From positions 682,001 through 746,000 of the forward strand of contig JAGMWG010000009.1 of the NCBI GenBank assembly GCA_020744225.1: 64,000 bases of DNA. Direction: 5' to 3'. The translations under genes were made by a program, and so were the position numbers. This DNA is from Paraphoma chrysanthemicola (taxonomy: Eukaryota; Ascomycota; Dothideomycetes; Pleosporales; Phaeosphaeriaceae). Below, piece after piece: positions 10,073-21,242 of the stretch. The notes under the pieces are model-generated. The model was given only the letters and a program-made list of their open reading frames with translations. It was not told the origin of the DNA and made no database searches. The number at the start of each line of letters is the position of its first letter. Position 1 is the stretch's first letter.

Positions 10073-11372
10073 ATGCCCGTCGACAATTCAAACATAGATG
10101 TCGCGCAACCGATCGAAAATCTGGATCTCTTTTGGCAGGAGGTCGATCGGTATCATGCCAATGGTGAACCAGCATCATTTCGCACCGGCTATGTCCTGAT
10201 AGCTCTGGCTTCTACTTTACTTGTGGCTGGAATGCTTGGTTGGTAACATCCTTTCCAGCGCTCATGGTATGGATCTCTAATATGCAGGCTATCGCATCCA
10301 TCACACCAACCGGAAGGCGGTCATGTCCTTTACCTGCACACACTACCTGCTCTTCATTCTCTACTTCTTTTCCATGGCTTTTATACTCTCTGCTGCTATC
10401 CTCGTAAGTCAAATCGGCAGAGATGCATTTTCGGTCCACAGCGTACTTACAGTGTACTCAGGAATGTGGATTTGGGCTTTCCACGGAACGAACATGCTCA
10501 GTGGCAATTGTTCTGTGTCTTGCATTCTATATCGGCAGCAAGGTAGTCATGTGCGTAGTCCACGTTCATCACTCGTGTCTCGACATGTCATGATCACACC
10601 AGCCACCGCGAACAAGAACATCGAGCATGACGCAGACGTTTCACATTCCGAATTGATCAATCGCAAAGACTTCTTCAGTGACTGACGCAGTGACTGTAGG
10701 TACCTCTTTCTCGTCGAACGGGCACATGCTCTTCGAGCACCCTACATGCGCCGTACCAAAGACTGGCTGTGGATTGTAGGCGCTTCTTCCATTGTCTTCG
10801 GCTTCGGCGGGATCGCCGTCGTTGCGTTCATGTGGCCTCTATCCGATGTCTCTGACGTTGACGGAAGATGCCGTATGGGCCTCCTGAGACGCGTCACGAT
10901 GCCTATACTCGCCTTCGACGTGGTAATCAACATCCTCTTAACAATCGTCTTTATCTATCTCCTGAATCCCGTCATCCGCTCCAACAGCCTCTCTCTTTCT
11001 GGCTTCTCGGCAAGCCGTGTCGCAGACTATATTGGCAGTTGTTGCAGGAAATCACGCAAGAAAGGCGTACAGCTTCGCACCGCGAATCCCCATGTGGCAA
11101 GGCGTCTTAAGAAGCTCCTGTGGCGAACCTTTATCGGATCATGTCTAGTGCTGATCCCAACGGCCGGTAACCTAGCTCAGTTGACTGTTCTTGAAGGCAG
11201 AGAACTGGGGTTCGTTTGTCTGACCATTTGCACCCTAGACGGTACGTCTCTTCTCGGCGACTTTTGACAAAGTGCTGATGTTGTAGTCACTTGGTCTTGT
11301 AGCGTCTTTCATTGGCTTGTGACATCATCGGATGCCGACGAGAAGTACTCAACCGAGTCAGTGCCTAGATAA
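10073..11372 (+). CDS. Seven-helix fungal membrane protein of unknown function
   Basis: Five exons (10073-10238, 10288-10403, 10462-10550, 10700-11241, 11287-11372) encode 332 residues with about seven hydrophobic segments: TGYVLIALASTLLVAGML, YLLFILYFFSMAFILSAAIL, CSVAIVLCLAFYIGSK, WLWIVGASSIVFGFGGIAVV, ILAFDVVINILLTIVFIYLL, FIGSCLVLIPTAGNLAQLTV and CLTICTLDVTWSCSVFHWL. Distinctive motifs are YLFLVERAHALR after helix 3 and LDVTWS in the last helix, both reconstituted only by splicing. The layout is receptor-like, but no motif of a named GPCR class is evident. The first donor (GTTGGT) is weak, though it is the one that keeps the frame. Intron 3 is long (149 nt). The start at 10073 (MPVDNSN) gives an acidic N-terminal tail; an upstream in-frame ATG at 10010 is less likely. 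The gene converges on the small membrane-protein gene at 11701. Confidence 0.75.
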
Positions 11373-11700
11373 AAGGAGCCGGCTTGGGACGGTTTCAAGT
11401 TTACATGAGGGCTGTCGGCTCACTGCGTGAACAGAACGCAACGTGCTCGCACGATTCCCAACGAGCGCGCCTCGTTCCCTATGCGCCGTCCATCCTTACA
11501 GCAACGACATGTTTCGCTAGACATCATCTCACTAGATACGCAGAAGGACTCTGGGCACCAGCCTGTCGCGCGCCCTACACTGTCGCGTGTACGCCAAGGA
11601 TCAGAGTCGCAATTCACTCGGTGGAACTCGATGGACACCGGGCAGAAGAACCCCCGAAGTGCAACCTCGCCGATAGCCAGCCCGAAATCTCAATACAGAG
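11373..11700. other. Convergent 3' region
   Basis: About 330 bases separate two convergent stop codons. Short open frames here have no family features. Confidence 0.5.
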
Positions 11701-12258
11701 TCAAAAGTCCGAGTCTTCCTCCTCAATGATGGCTTGCGAGAGGAGACCTCGTCTGTGCGACCCTGCAACCTTCTTCAGCACAACTGGGGTAGATGCAGGA
11801 GAATGATTTATTGACTCTTCTTTCTTTTCACGCCACGCAGCCCTGTACTCGGCGGTGGTACGTCCTTGAGGTCGCCGCTGCGGCACAGTTGCATTGTCGA
11901 TGTTGAGGCTGGATGAGACGAACTTGAAGATGATGAAGAGCACGGCGCCCGTGGCGCAGCCTATGAGACCTGCCGTGCCCAGGAAGATATAAAGCGTCTT
12001 GTAAACCTTGTCAGCACACTAGTTAACATGCTTGAACGAGAAGGTATATCGTACCTCAATTCGGTCCAACCACTTGGTCGAGAACGGGAACGTGACGATG
12101 TTGATGACGACACGCGCGAGATGGATGATTGGCAGCAGGATGAAGCTGCATAATGTCCATACTGGAGATAGGATGAACACGACAGCTCTCACAACCTGGC
12201 TGATGGGCCACCAGATGATGTACAGGATAGCAAAGATGATGAAGCCGACGTCGGCCAT
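11701..12258 (-). CDS. Small hydrophobic membrane protein
   Basis: Two exons (12258-12055 and 12006-11701) separated by a 48-nt intron encode 169 residues. The N-terminal half is strongly hydrophobic, with a helix IIFAILYIIWWPISQVV and further membrane stretches (VVFILSPVWTLCSFILL, HLARVVINIVTF). Exon 2 supplies another helix (YIFLGTAGLIGCATGAVLFI) and a cytosol-like basic and acidic tail (TTAEYRAAWREKKEE ... EEEDSDF). Splicing joins RIE to VYKTLY and makes the final helix continuous. I recognise no named family; similar short proteins occur in ascomycetes. It is divergent from the SNF1 beta-subunit gene. Confidence 0.65.
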
Positions 12259-12612
12259 GGGTGTTGATGTGGCTGGCAGAGTGCCAAGATTGATGTTGCA
12301 GGTGGAGCGGGAGGCTACAGCGCGTCCATGATGAGGCGTCCAAATACGGACGAAAGAATGGTCGGTTCGTGCCCAAGATGGCCGTTGGTGATGTCGATAG
12401 GACGCGCTCGGCGGTACTTCACTGCAGCCCCACGACGGGCTGCGATTGGCTGTGCGGGGCAGCGAGGTTATCGGCGATGCTGCAGCTATGCAAATTGCAA
12501 CCCCTGTGAGCCGCCGCGTGCGATCCTGAATGCTTAGAGTGACTCCATCGTGAACTGCAGCGTCCGGTGTTGATGCACGAGCAGGAGCGCCATCGCGCCC
12601 GCCGCTACAGGA
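12259..12612. promoter_or_regulatory. Divergent promoter region, membrane protein / GAL83
   Basis: The 354 bp between two opposed start codons must hold both promoters. If GAL83 starts at its downstream ATG (12976), this region is 717 bp. No specific factor site can be named with confidence. Confidence 0.4.
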
Positions 12613-14532
12613 ATGGGCAACCAACAGTCTTCCAGCTCGCGGTCGACGACGCCAACCTCGAACCCGCAGAGCCCGAGCAGCGTGACCACGGCGACGGCGT
12701 CACATGCGCACAAAGAACGCGCTGCGCACCCGCACATCCCACACTTCCACCACACGGCCCGCAGGAGAGAGAGCATCCCGGCCCTGTCGACGGTGAAATC
12801 CCAGGCGGCGCCGCCCTCCGCGTCCTTTGAGAACGCCGAGTCGCATCCCACGTCGACGTCGACCCGCCCGCACTCGCGTGGGCGCTCAGTGACGGTTGCG
12901 GCCACCACCAGCGCTGTCATTGCCAGCAACCTGCGCGCCGCCCAGGACAGCTTCAAGTCGAGCTCGCACGACACCATGGGCAACGAGCAGTCCAAGGCCG
13001 GCTCCAAGGAGAAGGGCCACCTCTCGCGCAACATCACCCCGCCGCTCCACCAGCCCACCACGAGCCCCCCAGAGAAAGCGCAACCGCCCGCGCCCACCCC
13101 GGAGCCTGCTCCTTCATACTCGCCGCAGACACGGCCCGTCGATGTCCCCACGGCCTCGCGCGACGAGCCGGTGAGCAGCAGGAACGACGACCTTGCCCTC
13201 TCGCTCGACCCGGTCTCGGCCTCGCAGCAGGAATACATCATCCCTTCCTCGCACTTCAGTCGCCCGCCGCGCCTGCCTCTGCCCATTGAAGAAGAGGACC
13301 ACCGCCCGGGCTCGCCAATCGACCACGATGAGGTGGACAGCGCCCTGCCCCGCCATCCGTCGATGCTCAGCACCACCACGGCCGACGACGAAGACCTCGC
13401 CGACGAGTTCAAGGGCCCAAATTCGGGGCGGCCGACGGTGCCAACGCTGATCGAGTGGGAGGGAGAGGGCGAGCGCGTCTACGTGACGGGTACATTTGCA
13501 GGCTGGGATCGAAAGTACCGCCTGCACAGAAAGTAAGTGCACACTGTTTGCTTCAATGCCTTGCAGGTTTCAGCGCTTGGGGCAGCACCCATGCCGCCTT
13601 CCCCGGCTGCCTGCGTCTACCCGTGTGGCTGTCCGTCTTGCATACGAGCTCTGAGACCCTGTCAATCATCGCCTGCTCCGTCCGCCAGATGTGCAGCCTT
13701 CGAGCCCCATGTCCTGACGCCTGCGTGTGCGCATGCTCTCGAGGGTTACACTGCACACCGACAGTACTGACATGTCTTCCCATATAGTGGCCCCAGCAAG
13801 AAGAAGAATGCCCTCTCTGCCTACATACACATCACGCCCGGCACCCACCATCTCGCCTTCCTCGTCGACAACGACATGCGCACGTCGGACAAGCTGCCCA
13901 CAGCGGTAGACTACACCAACATCCTGGTCAACTACATCGAGGTCTCATACGACACCGCCCCTCCGCCCGCGCCCGCCGCCGCGGAACAAACAGACAAGCA
14001 GAAGCTGGATGCCGCGACGCCAGTGCAAGATCGCGAGAAGCCGTCCGGCATCTACCCGCCACAGGTCATCCCGAAGACTCCCGAAATACAGCCCATAAAA
14101 GCGCCGCTGCCAGAGCCACCGGCGCCAAAGGTCCCTGAACCCACGAAGAAATACCACCAGAACATACCTCGGTATCTGCTTGATCTCGATGCGCCAGAAG
14201 AGAGCTCCAGGTTCGCTCGGGCGAGTGCCATGACGAACAACTTACCGACACCGCCGACGCTACCCGGATTCCTGGGCAAGAGCATATTGAATGGCACCAC
14301 GCCACACAAGGACGACAGCAGTGTACTGATCATGCCAAATCACACCGTGCTGAACCACCTGGCCACGAGTAGTATCAAGGACAATATCTTGGCAACTAGT
14401 GCGACGACAAGGTATAAGCAAAAGGTTAGTCGACCCTCGGAAACTACTATGCCCCTGACTTCGCTGACGTGAGGCTAGTTCTTGACGACCATCATGTACA
14501 AGCCCAAGGAAGAAGACCCGGACCGATATTGA
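12613..14532 (+). CDS. GAL83: SNF1/AMPK complex beta subunit
   Basis: The scaffold and targeting subunit of the SNF1 kinase, homologous to GAL83/SIP1/SIP2. Exons 12613-13532, 13788-14424 and 14479-14532 encode 536 residues. A long disordered N-terminus leads to a CBM48 glycogen-binding domain (about residues 278-380: ERVYVTGTFAGWD, HHLAFLVDNDMRTSDKLPTA, NYIEVSY), split by intron 1. The C-terminal ASC domain, which contacts the alpha and gamma subunits, runs from IPRYLLDL through LPGFLGKSILNG and VLNHLATSSI to FLTTIMYKPK. Intron 1 is unusually long for this window (255 nt) but has a clear CTGAC branch and TAG end. Two in-frame ATGs each begin with the myristoylation-type MGN: 12613 (MGNQQS) and 12976 (MGNEQSK, context CACCATGG). 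The second has the better context, so the first 121 residues may be leader. Confidence 0.93.
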
Positions 14533-15305
14533 TCCGTCCGCGCTGTAGCCGTGGCGCCTTGACGGGGCTTTTTCTTTTGTGTTTTGTGTTTTTGCATCAC
14601 GAGCGATATGATATGATACTATGTACGCGATGAGCTGAATGGCTTGGGCCCCTCGAAATACCCAGACTTTATGAGGGCCTCGAAAGGATTCAGTCTAGCT
14701 AGGGAAGGACTAGTTTGACCTGGTTGGCATGGATCAGATTTGGTTAAAGACGGTATAGAAAGGTTTGTGTTTGACGCCGATATAGACGGAATATAGTTCA
14801 ACACATGCTTTGGAAGAAGCTGGAAGCCAAGTTCTTCTGTCCAGTCTTCACACACACACATAATCTTCAATTTCTTTCTGTAATGTTGTTCGCACTTGCA
14901 CAAACAAGTCTGGTTCCATACCTCACCTTGCAGCGTCTCGGTCCCGAAAATGCATCGCCTCTCCACCTCGTCGCCAACTCATTGCCATGGCCCACAATAG
15001 AATTGGATAAGGTGCAAGAAAGACACTTTGTCCGATCAACCTCCGAGCTTAGCAACCTTGCACCCAGCGAGGCCAGGGCAGTGCTTCCTCGAAGACTTGC
15101 TCCAGTTCAACCAGAAAGTTGTCGCCCGATCCGGCAAAGACTGATGAAAAAGACCCGAATCTTTAGATAGCTTCCACGCAATTGCTTGCATTTCCCGAAC
15201 GGAACCACTTAATCCCAATTATCTCAGCCAGAATCCCTTGCGTTACTGCTTCCCGAACTGTTGAGTGCTCCTGCGAGATTTTTTGCATTGAAAATAATTC
15301 TTTGG

Positions 15306-15383
15306 TTTGGTTGGTTGCTGGTTGGTTGCTGGTTGGTTGCTGGTTGGTTGCTGGTTGGTTGCTGGTTGGTTGCTGGTTGGTTG
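15306..15383 (+). repeat. 11-bp minisatellite, unit TTGGTTGCTGG
   Basis: About seven head-to-tail copies of TTGGTTGCTGG, essentially without mismatches, ending in TTGGTTGTATGG. The strand contains only G and T apart from the single C in each unit, a strong strand asymmetry. Confidence 0.9.
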
Positions 15384-15714
15384 TATGGTAACGAAGCGAC
15401 TAGTCTGCTTGAACGTCGGGAAGTTGGAGCGCAGGAACTAATGTGGAATTGGGATAAAGGCTAAGATGGGCTGGGTTGGGGGTTGAAGCGCGGGGTTAAG
15501 GCGGGGAGTGTTGAGAGGGTGATGTTGAGGAGGTGGAGTGGTTGAGAGGGTGGTGTTGAGAAGATGGGGTGCAGGATGTGGATGCACCCAGATCCAATGG
15601 GCATGCAGCGCACTTCGGATCGGGTCTAGACTTGCGTGGAGAAAGGATGTATGGTTTCTACTCCCCGGACTTGCAATGTGAGTTTCTCATCACAGTATGT
15701 GGTAGAAGACGGGG

Positions 15715-15729
15715 TTTTTTTTTTTTTTT
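15715..15729 (+). repeat. Poly-T run of 15
   Basis: A homopolymer run of 15 T on the + strand following GGGG. No tRNA or other pol III gene precedes it, so it is best treated as a simple repeat. Confidence 0.8.
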
Positions 15730-16884
15730 AAGTAAGATAGAATTGCAACTTAATGTCTTTGACCGTTTCGATGAACGTGACATGCAACGGCAGCTTTGAA
15801 TCACTGACGCTTGGACACGCTTAAGAACGGGGTTTGAGGGTTGGTCTTAGGAGGAATGATGTTTTTCCTTTATTGTCTTTGAGAGAAACACTCACTTAGA
15901 CGTTCGCGGGAAGATTCCATGGGCATCCTCCGTCACCGTCCACCGGGTTCAAGACCGGGAAATCCCGTTTTTAAATGTCCAGTAACCACGTATTTCGACC
16001 TTTCGTGTGCTATATAATGGTCTCTGAGCTCTATTTTGGATGTTGAGATCACTTTTGGTGGAAACTCGCCACTGTGACTAATGCTCTTGCTGGCTTGGAC
16101 CATGCGAGGGTGCGGGGAGTGGTGAGAATGAGGCTTTCCATTGACCATGAGGCTGGAATTTACGCGCAATAATGTGAGATATGGAATTCTTTTTCGAGAC
16201 TAGACCGTGATTTGGATGGGTATGTCTCACGCAGACCACTGCACTGGCTCGGGATCAAGGGCGTGGAGGTCAGGATATCGACGGCGAGGATCAAGCGGGT
16301 TGCGAAAAATGGTCTGACCTTGACCAAATTTCATGGTTATCGACTTGATCAATTGCTCATCATATGAACTAGAGTGCGGAGAAGTCGGTCTGAGCGTTGG
16401 AACAGGGAGGGGGCAGAGGGGGCTCAGGGAAATAAAACTCAACATCTGCCCTACCAGTTTTTGGACTTCACCAGCTACTTCGCTCACTCGATCGACTTCA
16501 TACTCGTAGCTTGTCGACAACTCAAGTTGAAACACACTCGTTCTTTACTTGATTTCTACTAAGATACAATCTTGTTGGCACATACATACTACATCTTTGT
16601 TGCCTCTTTCACGACTTCGTCCACACATACTACCTCCTTTGAAGCTACATACCAGGCTTTGGTGTAATTACACTGCTTATACAGGACCTGCACATCACAT
16701 TCTCGACATACACTTGCTACATCGGCTGGTGTTAACATATCAGCATTACTCTCTGCCCGAAGACTTCATCTTCAATCCCAGGACTGGTATTTCGTCTTAA
16801 CTCACACACTCGGCCTTCCGTCACGCATTCTTCAACCCGACCTCAACCTCACTTCGTCCATTCATTCATTTCGCCCACGACACA

Positions 16885-19643
16885 ATGGTTACCTACAACA
16901 CCTCCTCCTGGCCCCGCCGTGGTTCCAATCCAACCACTGACGCCCGTCCACGCGCCCGCAATGGCTCGACATCCTCCAAAATCTCCACTCTCAGCCGCAT
17001 CATGGGAAAACGTCTCCTCAACCGTGGCTCCATCCAGTCCGGCATCGATATCGATGAGGGTTCAGACTCCACTAGCGCGCGGCCTTCTACGACGATTACA
17101 TCAAGCATCGTAGAAACTGAGGAAGGTGATGTGAACGGCTCGGTCCTGGACGAGGTGAACGGCAGCATGCCTTCAAGCATGCGGAGTAGTCACGCTGGAT
17201 CAAGCGGAGATCAGGACTTCAGTGGCTCGATGATGGACGAAGTCAATGCTAGTGTGCCCAGCAGTCAGCGTTCCAGCATCAGCATGCCTCGACGTGGTAT
17301 TGACTTGGATCGCTCCCACAGTAATCGCAGTATCCGATGTTCTAGCTCGGCGATGAGTAAAGTTGTCGATATTCCCGACAACGTGAGTGAAACCTTTCAC
17401 TCGGAAATGGCGATAGCGTTCGACGAAGTCGTTGATGCTGTCGACAATATGATCGAAAGCGTCTATTCGGATATGCCGAAGTCTGCGGTCGAAGGTGCTA
17501 CCAGAGGTTGGGAAAGCCGAGCTACACCTGGACCGAGTATTTGTGGCGGACTTCCACCAATCACTTGGGCCATCTCGCAGGCGACACCGAGCACGCCCGC
17601 GAGTAGAGACCGCCGTCGTGCGGACCGCTATTGGCCGAAGGGTCTACTCGAAGGTAGTCTGGCTGGTAAGTGACTCTTTTTCTGCTTTAGAATGATGCCC
17701 AACATGAGGTGTTCTTTGATGGAACAATCCACTAACAAGGTTCAGGAGTAACCTGGGACATGCCCAACCAATATGTCACCAATAAAGGCATATCAGTGTC
17801 AGATATGCTTCATCTCGAGTGTCCCTTTCCTGCTATCAACACGCTAAGAACACGTGTTCCGAACAAGGGCGAGCTCGATACCTCGCACGTTTTCTATGAT
17901 CCGAAGCCAGATTGCGAGGCTCTTCAGAGCCATGTTCGTGATTCCTTCGAGCTGGATTCAGGCCAATTTCGAGTCAAGATGATATCCGAGATCCGATGTA
18001 AGGCAGTATTTTCTCATGAGTTCGAGCTTTTGAAGGAGGCACAAATTCCCTCGCCATGCAAGCTGCATGGTCCGCCAACATACGAGCAGTTTGTGGAGCA
18101 AGCAATGTGTCATTTTTCTGGGAAACCGGAAGCGGAGCGCCCCGAGAAGTCAGCGACAGAATGGATTGATGCGAAGTTGGAGACCTTCAACCTGAAAGAT
18201 TATCATTCGGTTTTTGGCAGACCTCTCCACAACCGTATCAGGGAGCTTCAGAGGAGCGTTCGAGGTGCCAACGCTGCGGTGTTTACGCTCAAGTCCAGCG
18301 AGATCCTCCAGTCCAGCGAGACCCTCAAGTGGATGGCGGGCCTCGAGGACCAAGATAGGAGCATGGCGGCAAAGCTGCTCGAAGAAGCGCAAAAGATCAA
18401 AAAAGATCTTGTCAGACTTGAGATCAAGAAGGCAGCATTGGAAAATAAGAATGTCTTGTCGTCGCCCTCCTTTGGTAAAGAGCAGTCGAAGAGGATTTGG
18501 CATAGAATGGCCTCCACGGAGTATTGGCATTTGAGGACAAATGCCTTTATCAATATGCAGATGAAGAAAGAGGAGGCCAATCCCGATGAGGTGAACGAGC
18601 AAAGCGATGACGGCGAGCTTAGTGACGAAGCTGAAGCCGGCGTGGATGATATCGAAAGGGCCGGCCCAGCTAATGCTTTCGAGCTGCTAAATAAAGTCGA
18701 AAGGCAGAAGCAGGAATCTGGGAAGCAGCACTCCACAGAAGAGGGCAGAGCTGATGGTTTCAAGGAGCCAGCGACACATCCTGCCGGCATCAAGGATGAC
18801 ATTCCCTGTATCGCGAATTCCCTTCGCAATGAGGTCGATGAGTCAAACTCTTTGTATGACTCGCCCTCCTGGCCGAGCGTGCCTAGGGGCCATCCATTGG
18901 CGAATGCAGACGGTCAGCTTTTCGAAAGGCAAGTTTTCAAGCTTGCGAACGAGGATGATTCCTGTCCCAATATATCTCGATCTCCATCTGTACACAGAAA
19001 GCGTAGTGTGCGCCGGCCGACTCACGGCCTGGACAATGACAGTCGTGAGGCTCGTCCCGACACGCAGCGGGCTCGCAGATTCCGTATGAGGGTGTCGGAG
19101 TCGTCCAGGGTTCGATCTGAAGTAGGAAGTGCGGCCTGGTCTCCGCAAGTAGGATATCGCTCTAGAAGGAGTATTCCCCAATCCGTTATATCTGCCATCA
19201 GCGACGGCGAAAGACTCTCGGAGGCACCTGGCCAAATCGCAACAGAGAGACTTCCTCCAGATGATTTCGAAGCAGCATCTATTCAAGGAGCGAAGCAAAA
19301 TTCAGCGTCTATGTCCGTGTGTGGAGGAGAGCCTCGTTTCGAGCCATCAGTCTTCCAAGAGTCGGCCGATCCTGCGGAGGAATCAGTCTCCAGCCACGAT
19401 CAGGATGACTGCAGGATAGCCCCGCTGAGCATAACCAAAGCCGAGTCTGTCTCGACTGTCGTAGAATCGTCGGCGCAAGCCGTGCTCAGAGGTCTTTCCG
19501 AGAAGGCTCGTGGTAAACTTCCTCAGTTGCACGAAGCTTCAGCTCCCGCAACTCCGAGCCCGATGTATGAAGCGCTAGAAGATGAGCGCTTCGATTCAGC
19601 GCAGAAGGATCGATCACCGGGCATCAAGATCGCTTTCCATTGA
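16885..19643 (+). CDS. Large, mostly disordered fungal protein of unknown function
   Basis: Two exons (16885-17665 and 17746-19643; intron with GTAAGT donor, ACTAAC branch and CAG end) encode 892 residues. The first 190 residues are Ser-rich and contain a duplicated segment: DEVNGSMPSSMRSS and DEVNASVPSSQRSS, about 38 residues apart. A more structured middle begins after the splice (GVTWDMPNQYVTNKG, about residue 260) and has Cys/Pro motifs such as HLECPFPAINTLRTRVP. A probable helical, coiled-coil-like stretch follows (AAKLLEEAQKIKKDLVRLEI, about residues 465-490). The remainder is acidic and Ser-rich with SR-like patches. No catalytic motif or membrane segment was seen. The CT-rich leader and start context (CACAATGG) support the start. 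Confidence 0.75.
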
Positions 19644-21242
19644 AGCCACTGCGATGATGTGGAAAGAGCCCTTGTGGCCTCATGCTCTCCTTGCTGAGCC
19701 TTTCCTCAATTTTGCTCAGGCGCTATACCCTCTGACTGATTTAGTTTCTTCATGTAACTTAGTTCTAGAAGACTGTAGCGTACCGCATGCCATTATCGAA
19801 ACATCGTATATCAGAGTGTTTGTGAACCAACTTAGCCGCCGGAGTGATTTGGGCACGACAATCCCACCCAGACCACCTTCTCTACCACCGCATGTCGGCC
19901 GTAGTAAGAACAACGATCTACAGCGTGAGTGTGATAGACACAGCCGCAAGCTGGGAACTTCTCAACGATGCGGAGACACATACTAAAGAAAGACGAATAG
20001 GTAGGGAAAATAGCAGATGTGACTGCATGTAGACACACAAAGCATGCGAACAGAAGCCGGAGAAAGGCTGCAGAGTCAAATGCTTTTGTGCGTGATAAGA
20101 TCGTGGAAGCCTGGGTGGACGCAATCAAATCGTGGTCAAACCTTCTTCAGTACCGAATCCCAGGACAAGGGCTCCTGGGCCAACGGTCCGACATGACCAC
20201 AACGACGGGCTTCGTTGTATTTAGCAGCCGGTGGACGTTTGACAATGTCACCAATGTTCATTTTGGCTGGATATAGAGAGAATTTGCACGTTCATTGGCC
20301 CTGTGGGGTGACTTCGGGTGACGGCACCTGCAGCCTAGCTCGTGAACATGCGATGAACCCGACGCCACGAGATTGTCGCTGAGCTGAGTAACCAAGCAAT
20401 CTGTTCAGCCGTCAAATGACAAATTACCCTTGCAGCCCTGTGTCCTTGTCGTGTCTCAGCTGCGCACATGGCACTTCTGAGCAGCGAACGGCTGTGGCTT
20501 GTGGTTCGCCGGCCGGCAATGCCATATGATGAGATCGTCGAAACTAGGCGTCAGAATGCGCTATGCGCGGTAGATGACTTCATAAGCACGAAAGATGTTG
20601 GCTAGATATGCCTGAGCAATGCTGATGACGAGAGAGGCTTGAAGTCTCTCAGCTGCTAGGTCTGGTCCACACCTGCAAAGGGAAGCAGCAGGCGGCAATT
20701 TGATGGTGTGAGCACATGACTGAAGCGGCATGCGGTCCGACGTGGGTCATATGCGCGGTGTAAAGATAGGTCGACTAGAGTTGGAGGTGCGGCAACGACA
20801 CCGAGGGGCTGAAGCTGAAGAAGGTGGAGATCGAAGGAGCATTGACCAATCCGCGTCAGCCCTAAATTCCTCGGCGACAGGCAGCTTCCACCATGCAACG
20901 TCTCCGTCCAGTCAGAGTTACGAACACCCATTTGGCAAAGAAAACATCCATGTGTATTTCTTTTCCTTGTGCTAAAACGGTCACCGCACTCTCAAGCGTG
21001 CTCGCGAGGATTCTGAAAAAGGAGAACGGCAGATATTGATAGACGCTGCATGAAACTTTGTGAGAAGAAAATGCCCACTTGCCCGGAGTGTGCGGTGCTA
21101 GAGAGAAACGAGAAGGACACGCGACGAAGGGAGACAAGAGAACGACCAATATTTACAGCAAAAAGAAAGAATAACGCCGACAAGGACCGACGCGTCCCAG
21201 ATGTCGTCCGGCTTCATTGCGGTCTGGCACACGTGCCGAGGA
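19644..21242. other. Convergent intergenic region
   Basis: 1.6 kb between the stop codons of the disordered-protein gene and the multicopper oxidase gene. Only short frames are present and none has family features. Confidence 0.5.

Larger units (their letters stand above)
14533..16884. other. Intergenic with minisatellite and poly-T tract
   Basis: No gene was recognised in 2.35 kb. It contains an 11-bp tandem array (15306-15383), a run of 15 T (15715-15729) and, from about 16540 to 16884, a CT-rich leader for the gene that follows. Open frames overlapping the array exist only because its sequence lacks stops. Confidence 0.55.

Noticed and set aside
12534..13412. 292-codon leftward frame opposite the SNF1 beta-subunit gene
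   Set aside because: It lies antisense to the conserved GAL83 coding region, has a Ser/Gly/Arg-rich arbitrary composition and no domain; it is a by-product of GC-rich codon use.
15182..15464. Frames encoding repeated WLLVGC units
   Set aside because: They exist only because the 11-bp minisatellite lacks stop codons; no start context or conserved flank supports a protein.
15715..15729. Poly-T run as a pol III terminator
   Set aside because: No tRNA, 5S or U6-like gene precedes it.
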